Positions 22,305 through 34,300 of a DNA stretch of 64,000 bases are shown piece after piece. The translations under genes were made by a program, and so were the position numbers. The notes beneath the pieces are model-generated. The model worked only from the letters and a program-made list of their open reading frames with translations, searched no databases and had not been told where the DNA came from. Origin of the DNA: Beroe forskalii (taxonomy: Eukaryota; Ctenophora; Nuda; Beroida; Beroidae); contig WFMF01000219.1 in the NCBI GenBank assembly GCA_011033025.1, positions 62,001 to 126,000 on the forward strand, in the 5' to 3' direction. Every line of letters starts with the position of its first letter. The first letter of the stretch is position 1.

Positions 22305-23850
22305 ACCACCAAAACCGTTGGACGGTTGGTCTAGTAACCCCCCGCTGGTTTGGATGTGATCAGCCCATTTTGTCTCTTTTCAGGTTCCGTTGTCACATCC
22401 AAACCCGCGGGGGGTTACTAGACCAACCGTCCAACGGTTTTGGTGGTGATATCTTGACAGATGTATTTAGTTTAAACCCATGTTACTCGGACCCCCGTTA
22501 TTCGGACCCCCGTTATTCGGACCCCCTTTTTTCGGACCCCCGTTATTCGGACCCCCTTTATTCGGACCCCCTTTATTCGGACCCCCGTTATTCGGATCCC
22601 CGTTATTCGGACCCCCGTTATTCGGACTCCCGTCATTCGGGCCCCCGTTATGCGGACCCCTGTTATTCGGACCCCCGTTATTCGGACCCCCGTCATTCGG
22701 ACCCCCGTTATTCAGACCCCAGTTATTCAGACCCCCGTTAGTCGTATTTAAACTCATTTCAACATAATCAAGTCGAAAATCCCGTGTAAACATAAATTTC
22801 TTCAAATCCCCTAATTTCTACAAAACGTCCGTGTGTACTCACGTGCTGAAATATGGCAACTAGATCTAATTTCACGTGCATTAGTCGTATTTAAACTCAT
22901 TTCAACGTAATCAAGTCGAAAATCCCGTGTAAATATCAATTTCTTTAAATCCCCTAATTTCTACAAAACGTCCGCGTCAACTCACGTGCTCAACTAGTTC
23001 ATCGTATATTTCCCATCCCTATTCACTGCAAGACATGGAGAAACCATTATCAGTAGACCATCGTATCACAGAATAGGATTACAGTACAATTTTTCGTCAT
23101 AAACGTAATTTCAATCAATTTGCAGTTCAATTTTTAGAAGCCCCCCACAACAATCTTCGACCGATCGCCCTGAAACTCGTTTTATAGCTAAATCTTAAGG
23201 TCTTAAAAGCAGCATATCAAAGTAAAACATAATCCGATGAAAACTATTTGAGTTAGAGATGTCCAAAGTAGCGCAAAATAGCGTTCTATTGCAAAATACG
23301 CTATTTTAGTGGTTTTACGCGATTTTGATGACGTCATCACAGCACCCAAATAGACTCAAACCAACTTCCCATATAGCCTATAAGACAATTCCACCTTAGT
23401 ACAACATACTTTGACCGGTCTCATCTCAAGATAAGTTGCAGTTCTTGACACCTCGCTCATTTAACTTTTGTCCTATAATTTGGAAATCGATTTTCACCGT
23501 ACCTTAGAAAATCGCGTATATCTCGATGAAAAATCGAGATAGCCCAATAATCCGTATGATTTTCTGAAAGCTCTTTAAATTTGCTAAAAATTGTTCCGAA
23601 AAATCAGACCTCTATCTCCTTTCCTTCTTGGTGAAAAATGCGCTCGAAATTAGCCTATTTTCGCTAAAAAAAGAAACAAAATTTCGCTAAGTTGATGACG
23701 TCATAGTGACGTGAAAATGACGTCACCAGAACTTCTCTTATAGCCTATAACATTTTCCCATCTTAGATCAACAAAACCTGACCTCGATCATGGCTCTACC
23801 ATTTCCCGTTCTTGACATCTCGGCTTTCCAAATTTGCTCCCAATTATCAT
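22305..23850. repeat. Composite repeat unit 2, adjacent to unit 1
   Basis: Hairpin at 22305-22448 is nearly identical to the one at 20647-20791 and is followed by the same ATATCTTGACAGATGTA segment. A 15 bp minisatellite (22483-22741) replaces the degenerate repeats of unit 1, then about two monomers of the 143 bp satellite, then the same body as unit 1 ending near CCCAATTATCATGAT. Unit 2 is interrupted at or near its right edge by the foldback at 23860-24031. Confidence 0.75.
22483..22741. repeat. 15 bp minisatellite, about 17 copies
   Basis: Consensus GTTATTCGGACCCCC with single-base variants. Because the period is a multiple of three and the unit has few stops, several overlapping frames on both strands stay open; these are repeat artefacts, not genes. 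Confidence 0.95.
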
Positions 23851-23859
23851 GATATTATA

Positions 23860-24031
23860 GAACTATTAACCGAAGTAAAGATTAGTAACATGATATATGT
23901 TGCGAGCGCAGCGAGCAACATATATATGCATTATTGTACGAGGCGAAGCCGAGTTCAATAATGATGTGTTTTGTACGAGGCGAAGCCGAGTTCAAAACTA
24001 GATGTTACTTATCTTTACTGAGGTTAATAGT
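23860..24031. mobile_element. 172 bp foldback MITE with nested hairpins and 9 bp target duplication
   Basis: Outer arms ACTATTAACCGAAGTAAAGA and the inverse of TCTTTACTGAGGTTAATAGT pair imperfectly. GATATTATA occurs directly on both sides (23851-23859 and 24032-24040). Inside are three hairpins: ATGTTGCGAGCGCAGCGAGC followed by AACAT, then two with the same GTACGAGGCGAAGCCGAG core closed by CATTATTG/CAATAATG and GTTTTG/CAAAAC. No ORF. A 9 bp duplication suggests a Mutator-like origin, but 8 or 10 bp readings are possible. Confidence 0.8.
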
Positions 24032-24883
24032 GATATTATATGGCGAAACCACTCATTAAACGTAGTTAAAACATGGATAATAATGGTCTTTCGATGGCAG
24101 ACTTCCGGAAGCAAGAGCCATCATGGTAATCTTATTCACAGGGCTGATTACATTTAGTTTTTAAAGTATTGAATACTCAAATATGCAGTACAGAATCACG
24201 TAGTTACGCAGTTACAGGCCGAATCAAAATGAATTACCACGGATTATAGTTAGACAATTCGTTCATGTGTTGAACCGGTAACTTAATGAAGCGATACACG
24301 TTTCCCCCTTCACCTGAACATCATAGTAATTCTTGAAATTCCATAAGAATTAGAGTGGGGTATCACATATAAGGCAGCTTGGTCGGTACTTTTAATTCGC
24401 TACTTCTACGCATGATAATGACGCTATATAAGAGTCTACCGCTAATTTGTTTGGCAGAAAGTTTTAACATTCTAATTGTGGTTCATGATTCATCTCGATT
24501 CTCGAGTACAGAGTCATGTCAAACCGTGATACCGGAAATAAATTGTTAACCCGGATGTACAGTAGGTATGTGTTTCAATCGCCGTTTGCTTTCATGGATT
24601 TCGTTAAGACTGATTTAGTGCAGCTAATTTTTGACTCCTCTGACTTTGAGAAGCTCTAATTGCTGTTGCGACGAATGTGATTCTGCAGCCAAGATTGTTT
24701 AATTGAAAAAAATTACTCTTAATGTCGTTGGGGTTATTCGGTCGATCTGGACTAATAACCCGTCTCAGGGACTCAATATAAAGGGTAATTAACCTGGTTC
24801 AGGTTAGTAACCCTTCAATACTACTATGTACATGATAGCAAATAAGGGCTTGGGAGCCATATAATATATATTATTATGCTTAT

Positions 24884-25059
24884 ATCACCCTGTGACACTC
24901 AAATCTCTAACTTATACCCCTGGCCAGTCTTTTTTATTACCGCGGGGGGTTACCGCCCTGGCCAGGGCGGGAATCACCCTGTGACACTCAAATCTCTAAT
25001 ATATACCCTGGCCAGTCTTTTTTATTACGCGGGGGGTTACCGCCCTGGCCAGGGCGGGA
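24884..25059. repeat. Two tandem 89 bp units with a palindrome
   Basis: The unit begins ATCACCCTGTGACACTCAAA and ends ACCGCCCTGGCCAGGGCGG. Each unit holds one TGGCCAG and one self-complementary CCCTGGCCAGGG. The two units differ by a few bases and one small deletion. Confidence 0.9.
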
Positions 25060-25208
25060 ATTTATTATCCTATGAAATAATAATAATATTGGCCGTGTGT
25101 TTTATAATCCGTGGTAAAAGTGATTTGTCCTTATTGCCACTCACACTCCCACCACACGAGCCAGCGTTTATGACACGAGCACAATGCAACCAACCAATCA
25201 TAGACCTT

Positions 25209-25266
25209 GTGACGTCATCAATTCACCATGTTAATCCCTGATAATGACGTCACTCTCAACCGCCTA
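25209..25266. mobile_element. CRE-type mini-element with two intact TGACGTCA sites
   Basis: GTGACGTCATCAATTCACCA at the left, CCCTGATAATGACGTCACTC at the right, then ACCGCCTA, the family's right end. Confidence 0.8.
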
Positions 25267-25396
25267 TTGGAGTCGTGCCAGCCTCGCCTCTTCTGACCGT
25301 ATATATATTATCTTATTAGATAATTAGCAGATTCGATAATGATTGTGCATGTGCTGCTAACCGATATTTTCTGATTCGCTCGCACAATACCCCTCT

Positions 25397-25446
25397 TGAC
25401 GTAAACAATTCACCATTGTAAACCCTGATAATGACGTCATCACCTT
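25397..25446. mobile_element. CRE-type mini-element
   Basis: TTGACGTAAACAATTCACCA, then AACCCTGATAATGACGTCAT. One site intact, one mutated. Confidence 0.75.
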
Positions 25447-25620
25447 GGTTTTGCTGTTCTCGCACGACTCTTCCTATATATAACGAGTCGTCGGCTCACT
25501 TGTTATGTTAATTTTAAGGTCTTTGGTCGGCATTGTCTTGCTAATTTTATGGTGTGATCGGGCGGGGGAGAGAGAGAGGGGAATGGGTGGGGAGATCAAC
25601 CACCGGTAATAGATTTCTTG

Positions 25621-25645
25621 TTATGACGTCATTATCATGCCTCAC
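25621..25645. mobile_element. CRE-type mini-element fragment
   Basis: TTATGACGTCATTATCATG only, the core half of the family in inverse orientation. Confidence 0.45.
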
Positions 25646-25799
25646 AATAGCACTTTAAAGACGGAATCCTGGCTTTGATCTCTGCCCCCGCACCCCCCTG
25701 TACCCTTGTAAACCGGTAGCAATTTATATATTAGCTAGTAAACCACCGTATCATTATACCCTCTGCCCCTACTGCTTGAGCTGCTACTTCTATAATTCA

Positions 25800-26095
25800 T
25801 ATAAATCAGAAGGGATCCAATGTAGGTTCCTCAGCCTATAAATCAGAGGCTTTGCTCTGTTCCCTTACGTTGTGTTATATAGATGCCCTATGCTATATTG
25901 GTTAGGATCCATCAGCTTCCTCGTATAAATCGTTAAGGGTTGAGCTTAGAGGTTCCTTTTTATAATATGTAGGATTGAGCCTCATATAAGTCGCATGGTT
26001 GAGAGGTTCCTCTCGAATATAAACTCAGATGGTTGAGAGGTTCCTCTCATAATCTAAATCAGAGGGTTATGTGAGTGAGGATCCAACAGCTTCCA
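25800..26095. repeat. Degenerate repeats around a GAGAGGTTCCTCTC motif
   Basis: Variants of TATAAATCAGA.GGTTGAGAGG and TTCCTC recur about six times with irregular spacing. GGTTGAGAGGTTCCTCTC appears twice in full (about 26000 and 26030); its second part is a small palindrome. Confidence 0.6.
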
Positions 26096-27688
26096 TCCCC
26101 ACTCTCCGTGTGTTATTATATAACCATTTACCCATTCCAAACCGGGGGTGTGCTACCGCAGCGATCGAGCCGTTTGAAATCCTTAATTTGACGTTTTAAA
26201 TCGTTACAATTCCGTCATTCTCCGGAGCATATTGTAATTTGTCCGCCCTATAAAGCTATAATCTTAAACGTCTTGGGTTCTTAAACCTCCGAGATTTGCT
26301 ATAAAATTCTCTAATTCCCTCTGGGATTTGTCTGTCTGTCGAGCCGGATAAATATATCAAATATTTAACGCTAATAAATTTCATGTATCTTGAAAGTTGA
26401 AATATTGCTTGATCTTCCTCTTCGATACTATGCGTTTATCTATCCTCGGCGGTTTGTTTTGACATTATAATCATGACTTTAAACATAGAATTGATGACAT
26501 CGTTAACTACTTGCTTTCTTTAAAGCGCGACCACTAACAGCAATAAGTATGAGCGTTCTGCAGCTAATTAAGAGATTTTTGCGATGGTAAATGATATTAG
26601 CCATCATACGCCTCATTGCTCAGCTAGATTCGCTCTATTCGTGTCTGACATTTACATTTCTACATGTCTTTAATTCGTTAATCGGAGACAGAATGGAGCG
26701 AGGATGCTAGAAGTAATGTCGAGATAATGGCTGGATAATGCCATAATGGTCGGATAATCGCACTCAATGAGAATGGGATTAATGGAATATATGAGTTTTG
26801 CGTGTTTGCTGTCGAGTGAGCTCATTTCCTAATCCGTGTTTGTTGATTTATTGTGGTCTGGAAAATTGCGAAGTTGGGAATTTTTAATGCGTACTCATTT
26901 TTTGGTCAGCAGATTAAACTGAGACAATAAAACAGTCGTTTATCAGTATTGTCAATTTGTTTTTTCTCTACATTATTATATTTTCTTTGAGTATCTTGAT
27001 TTTACACTTATGCATGCATGCATCTGCATTGCAAGTCCACCCAGAACCGTCATGCCTCTCTTTTTACATCGCCTGAATATCAAACCAATTATTTAATTAT
27101 GACAATAATCTGTTAATTGCCCTAAGGTGTTGGCTGAAGTTAAACTGATTTGAGCTGATTGTTAATTTCTACGGTAAGATCATTATTTCAGTGAACCAAG
27201 TGTGGTTTGAAGAGTACTAGTATAACAGCCATTGATGAAATTCACTTTTCGGCCCGAATATAATCATGTTGCTTGTTACCACGTAATATCGACCAAGCCC
27301 ATCGGCCATCACCCAGATTAATGAAAGTTCAAGTCATGATTTTAATGATTGGATTTGATTATGTGCGCGCTGACAGCCCAGTGCTATTTGGAAGAAAACA
27401 ACCTTACCCCTTAATCAGAAGTTATAAAGTACCCAACAATTTCAAATTTCAATATTATTTTATATTATGGCGTATAAAATATATCGAATGTCGTTTAAAT
27501 TAAATTCAATTATGTTAATTTAAATATTATAGAGGTCAATTATATTGAGGGTCAATTACCATCCTTCCCTTTGAAATATCGCTTTCACTTTATGGGTAGC
27601 ATGTACCGCCTCGTAATTATTAGCTTTGTATAATTACCATCAATATCAATGATGGTATATATACTAACCTTTATTTTGCTTACGAAGG
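26096..27688. other. No feature recognised
   Basis: AT-rich with stops in all frames. No exon, RNA gene or repeat identified. Confidence 0.4.
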
Positions 27689-27745
27689 ATAGGCGTTTCT
27701 ACCTCATCAATTCCCCATTCTAAACCCTGATAATGACGTCATTAT
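27689..27745. mobile_element. CRE-type mini-element near consensus
   Basis: ATAGGCGTTTCTACCTCATC, AATTCCCCATTCTAAACCCT and GATAATGACGTCATTATTGG: the clearest statement of the family core in the window. The right terminus is not recognisable. Confidence 0.8.
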
Positions 27746-28341
27746 TGGCTGTCTGTTACTGGTGAACAACCAATCTAGTGTGTATTGGCTGCCATAAAAC
27801 TTCGCATTAGTTACTTAGTGAGTGTGTTGTAATTGTGTTTGTGTAATCGACCCTTGTTCTGCTATCGATATATTGCTATCGATATGGCTCTGTTATCAGT
27901 TGTCTCCAATATTTATTGCTTATAATAACTTTATATCCGATCAATGCGTCCTATCAATTCCTAAAGCTACCCTAGCATCTTATATCGGCAGTGTTTTAGC
28001 TGGCCAATCATCGCGCGTGTTTGTGGTAAACTCGCGCGCTGATCGGTAAATATGAAATGAGGTTTGGGCAGTTTGCTTTGCCATCTAGAACATGTATCAT
28101 TTCTTGGTGAATTACCCATACATCTGAGGATTGGTGTATGTTTTGGAGTGAGGAAGTGTAAACATCTCAAGCAAGAGCTCCTCGAATTCCCGCACACTCT
28201 GTGAGGATACTTCTTCTAAACAACGCGCTTCAAAAATCTGTTAGATTCGAAAAGGCTTCTGCTACCTCTTATTGCACACCCAGAACATTCGTTGGATATT
28301 GAAAGTTGAAAGTGAAACCCCTCGGGAAGTCTCACATCCCA

Positions 28342-31300
28342 ATGGTGACGTACAACTGTTTTGGAGTCTTGCTTCTCGTCTCAGGAGTTGTTCCTCTGGA
28401 ATTTTTCCAGGTAATACAGCATTTTGCAATAATACAGTGGATTTTATTTTTAAAGTAAAAATTTTCGAGCATAATCTTATTAAATCGTCTGCCTAAAGTG
28501 ATTTATAAGTATTTTATGAATATTACTTGAGAAGTGGTGACTGGTGAGTACATAAATTAAAATATAGGCGCGAAATAACAGAAATAAATCTCTTACAGGA
28601 AGAAGACCCAAAAATTATGGTAGGTACTTATTCGGAAATTTCAGTGGTTTTGAGAGTTGAGCATCCCAAAATCATCATTTCATTCTTGGTTGAATGAATT
28701 TTTTGTCTGTTTGTGCGTGATGACTGAGCATGAACTTCATGAATTACTTTGATATTTTCACATTTCACTTCTGGATAAACTCAATCGACCATCGTTTCAC
28801 AAAATAAAAATCCGTCCTTCATATTTATAATGTTTATTTAAATTTTAAAATCATTTAATCACAAGTAGAACACACATCCTATTTCTGTATTCTGTTTGGA
28901 AATGACATCAATAATCAGTAATCGATGTCATGATTCAATTGTTCAATATAATATGAGATCTCAGATCATGATAGACCGCCAACTCTCTCTCCCCCCCCCC
29001 CTCCATAGAGTGGTAGTCAGATATTTGATCCTATTCTTTGGCCGGACTCGTCATAGATCTGTCAATCAATGACATGTTAATTCCGTACCGTTTAAACATA
29101 CCCTGTGAAATTAAGGGAAACCATATTAAAAGTTCTTCCGAAAAATGTTTGATCCAGGGGTAGAGACTCGTCATGCTTTCATCTACTCATAGTTCTACAT
29201 TCATATTCTAATTGATTGGAATTCTTTGTAAAGATTTTCCTGGATTCAGATTCCAGACCATCCTCAGATATCATTCCCCGACTATTCCTTTCAGGTCCTG
29301 CAAGGTGTTTAAAGGAAACGGTGGATATTTATATTGATTTTGAGAGATTTGACTCAAACCATTTCATTCAGATGCTGTGTAACCGGACCCAAATATTTTT
29401 TGTGCCATATTTTGGGGTGTGATGGCAAATATCCATTATTTGAATCCCAACAATCCCCCCCCCATTATTTGGGTATTTGGATCCCCCCCCCTTTTTTCGG
29501 ATACGCTGTCAAAGTGCGCCTCAGCTGCGGCTCTCCAGTTGAGCAAAGCGCTCGGCGGAAAAAAAATATCGTAAATTATAAAAGCGGCGAGGCTGAGCAC
29601 CATAGTCGCGCACTGACAACAGGCGACTTAGGGTGACGTCAATATCTCGATCTCTTGTCAGTGCGCGACTATGGTGCTCAGGCTCGCCGCTTTTATACTT
29701 CATTACGTAGAAAACAAATACGTCGCATAGCACCAATCACCATATTATCATGGTGGAACTTTGCTGAGTAAATTAACCTCTTGCCCCAGCAGCCATGTAC
29801 ACAGTCCTAATTCCTAATTTAGGTCACAAGCAGTGCACTTCTTTGCTCATGCTTGAACATATATCCCTGATCGCATTGCGCGGCGCGCTTCCTCAGAACT
29901 GGAGGGAAGCAAGCTTACGTACACATATGCGGGCTTAGGAAGCTTGAACTATTGAGTAAACTAACCCTTGCCCCAGCCGCCCTGTACACAGAAGTACGAA
30001 GACTTTGCCCGTAACCATAACACGGACTGCTCTGAACCCTGTCACGTGGTGTGTCCTAACGGCTGCTCCAAAGACTACGATACAAACCTCGTTACAGGTT
30101 TAGAGCCCGTTTGTCTTCATTTTTGTCTGTAGTACAATGTGTTTGTAATAACCGTTTGGCTTATTTAAATTGTCTGTTCTTCAGTTCACCTTTCTGCAAT
30201 TTGTCGACAAAATTGCAGAAAGGTGAATTGCTTCGAGTAGTAATTCCCCCGTTTCTGCGAGATTTCTTTCCACGATATCAAGCCACTATAATTAACCCAT
30301 GTATACGCCCTTCTGCGCTATAATTATACAATTCCATACAAATCATTATACACACTCTCTTCAGACAACCACAACATGTGTCCAAGCCTGCTAATTATAA
30401 TTTTGCAATTAACTAAAATCCCCATTACGTTAACTGTCTCTTTCTCACTCCTTGCATCAGCTTACTGACTAAAAACCTGAAGCAGCTAAGATCTACCCCC
30501 ATAGAATATTTCACAGAGTGTCTAGTTTAGGGATCTCTCTCACTCCACTGCTCACCAGCGAGAGTAGTGACTGGGTAACCAGTGGTTGGTTCCTTAATTT
30601 ATATATTCCGAGATCTCATTTCTAAGTTCCTCTTCATCCCAGTCTCGCTCACACACTCACATACAAACACACACCACACACTCACCCACACACCGATATC
30701 GAACCAGTTATCAGCCAATTAATAATTCATGACTTGGCAGGTCATATTTTCTACACCGCTTCTACCCCAATTTGCATTGGTGCTCTCTTCCAAGGCATCA
30801 TCGGAGACGAGGGAGGCAACTTCGCTGTTCGCTCAAGTCAGTACACACGATAAATAATTTAACATTTTCTTATAAATAATTTAACATTTTCATCTACTAT
30901 ATTCGCTGATTTATGATTTATCATTCTGTATAGTTTATCATAGAGTATTTGGGAGAATAATATTTTACATGGATATGTCAGTCAATTTCTTACAGTCTTT
31001 GAAAAATATAGGCGGTGTTTTGGATAAACTTGCCATTTCAACTTATGATAATAACGCCCCTTTATTCGCCTATATATTGCTCTACCCCTCCCTATAAACC
31101 CTCCCCTCTCGATAGAGCTCCTAGCTACGTCTCAAGATGTAATTATAGCTGTCATTGTTTACTGGCCGGGGCCAGTGTAATTCCATAAATTCATGAATAC
31201 TGCTGATTTTACAATGATGGCAGGGTTATATGCTTCCCCCGCTCCAACAATAGGCGGTTTGCTTCCATCAATTCCCCATTCTAAACAATAGAAATTACGC

Positions 31301-34300
31301 CATCTTCAGACGCCTATTTTTGTCTAGTCCCCATTTATACGATGCCCTGCCAGTATGGCACGGTGCTGGGGCATCACTTGTGTGTAAGGGCGGTGAATTC
31401 CTCGCACTTCTTGGAAATTGGAATTAAATATATAACCAGCTAGCACCTTGATTATACCTTTGAGTGGTTATTGAGACCGCCCCTTGACACTTTGACATAG
31501 GGTATGCTGTGCCTGTGTTACATCGGGTAAACTATTAATAGCAGCTGCCAAAAGAAACTCACCAAGTATTACGAAAATGCTCACTTGGGAGTTGGGTTTC
31601 TTAAATCAAGCTCCAAAAATAACCCGTGAACGGCTTTCATGACTCTCTGAATGAAAAACTGATGGCTAAATTACTGATTATCTGAATGACTTACTGACGA
31701 ACTGACGGACAGCTAAATGCAACTTATCGCTTTCAGGTGGAGATATGAGCCAGTTTCTGAGTGGCAAGAGCAAGTTTGATAAGCGGATGTCGAAGTCCTC
31801 TCGCTTCAGTGAACCGAGCTGGTTCATAGAACCATACGAACGGTAAGTTAGTTTATCCTATTCTTTTTCAGTCTACATTTATCAAATGAAAATGTCGGCT
31901 TTGATATATAGCTCAAAACTATGATCCGTCAAATCCTGGAGCTTTCCTGTTTCTTTTTTGTCATTCCTTTTATCACACCACTCCCAGGTTGAGGTTTATA
32001 GAGGAGCCCCAAGACACCACCGTACTGCTTGGAGAACCCATCCAGCTGACCTGTAAAGTAAACCCCCGGGTCCTATCACCCCAGATCACGTGGTACAATG
32101 ACGATGTGAAGGTGCAGTGGTCCTCCCAGAGAAACTGCACAGGCGAGAGTCCCCAATGCTCGCTGAGGAGTTCCCAATGCAATTTTTTCATATTCGGTGG
32201 ACCTTTTCTGAGATTATAAAAACCCGTCCAAATCCCGCAGGCGAGTATGACACTGCACGCTGATCGTCCTGCTATAAATTTACCATCTGTCGTCAAATTC
32301 GACTGAATTTTCTTTAGACTTTCCTTCAAGTCCTCTAATCCTGCAGGCGAGGTGTGTAGTATCCGTACCTCCCGGAAAGAAAGACGGAGGAACTGGCAGT
32401 GCAAAGTCCACACTGAGTTCAGTGGTACGATGTACAGCAGAACGGCCCTGGTGACTGTAGCTTACCTGAACAAAACCTTCGCTTACCAGCCCACTGACAG
32501 ATACAGGTAGGGAGGGTTGGAGGGGCGTAGAGAGTTGTAATGGGAGTATTGAATGAGCAAGAGCACAGAGCAGTGAGCAAGCGATGCTTTTCGAGCAATT
32601 GCTGCGTGTGAACAGTGAGTAAGCGATAGCAGTGAAAATGAGCAAAATTGCAGGGTGTTTGCTCATCGGATTTCCTGCAATCCTACAGCCGAGCAAATAC
32701 CGAACTCACTGTATTTTGCTCCAAAGCATATTTCACGCTTTTCACCTGCCTTTGTGCCTTCTGAAATTGTGATCGTGGGTACTCTTCTATCCATATTTCC
32801 TGCTCTCTGATTCTCTTTTAGTCCTAATCTCTCTGTGATTGAATACTCTATTGTGCTGAATCCGGCATAAGTATTAATTATAAATTTTAAGTTTCATTAT
32901 TCAAATAATTTCAGCAAAACATGAAAACCATCCTCCCAAAACTAACCAAAATTTTCGTTCCTAGCGAAAAATCCCCGCGTGACCCCAAATTATACGGGTA
33001 AACTATATCAGTGTAACTCCTTGCCGGCTTCTCCATTCTCTTGCATGGTGTCTTTGGGGACAGGAGCTGCGTCTTTTGAACCTAGAAAATTTTTGTATTT
33101 CCTGGATCATTCAGGAAATTCCAGGATGATCGATGTCATAATGTCATAATGTACATGATTTCGGTCTTGTATTGGGAATTATAAAGGACGGGAATTATAG
33201 AGGACGAGAGTGCTCAAAATTCGTAGCACTGAAGTAGCATGGAATGATAATTTAAGAGCACTACTTTGCATAATCCATAATATGGAAACTTACCAAATAG
33301 TAACAGTAACCATAAAACTATAGTAACAGTAACTATAGCAACAGTTACTATAGCAACAGTTCCTTAACCCTCCTGGCCCCGCGCATCCCATTTTCTGCCT
33401 GCTTTTGCTCCTGACTTGGGATTTTGATATTATTTGCTAGATTTATCATTGAAAAACCGTCGTTTTCTCTTCCATTAGCTCAAAATCAACGAATCATGTG
33501 ATTGCATGTTGTGGTCTTACCATGCTTAGCCGCCCTTTTATCTTGAATTGAAATTTCTTCAGGAATGGGTCAATGGATGTTAAAATTATTTGCTGCATGG
33601 ATAATAATTGGGTAATGGGTACTAGGGTGTTCAATTTTCCTCAAAAATCCTATAAGACCTTGTACCTTGCCTGTAACTCAGGTCTGCTTAAATTCATGAA
33701 ACGTTGTTTGTGAATGATATCCTGCATGATTAGAACGTTGGTACTGGTAATCTGGTATCTTGGAACAAGCCATCTAGATTGCCTGGACGGAATAGCGAAA
33801 TCTCAAATGTTACCCTTCATTCAAACTTAGCAAATCATATTAAAGTTTTCAACGTATTTCATAATAATCTGAGTGAAAAATCCTCACCTCCAATACGAAA
33901 CCTCCCTCGCTATAACACTGCGACACCAGCCATCTCTCCAGGTCTGACATTGACTACAACCGTCGGGATCGTAGCGGGACGGGTGCCAGACTGGCAGATA
34001 ACCAGTGGCCTCTGGTCCTCCCTTGCTCAGTGGACAGCGAGCCTCCTGCTCTGATCACGTGGTACAAGAACCAGATACCCCTGAGGGAGAAGAACATCTT
34101 CCAAGCGGAGGATGGCAGACTCTTCTTCATCAGTGAGTTGGACGTTTGTCAGTAGTTTTTCCAATATATGGCCATTTCGTTTTGGATTTTGACGATATTT
34201 GTCAGTTTAATACTTTTCCCAGTTTTCCAAACCAACTGATAAAATGCTTAACCAGTGCTGGAAGATAAGGACAGTGGTGACTACAAGTGTAAAGCACACA

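Noticed and set aside
22259..22805. Four overlapping open frames encoding proline-, glycine- or valine-rich repeats
   Set aside because: All arise from one 15 bp minisatellite read in different frames and strands.
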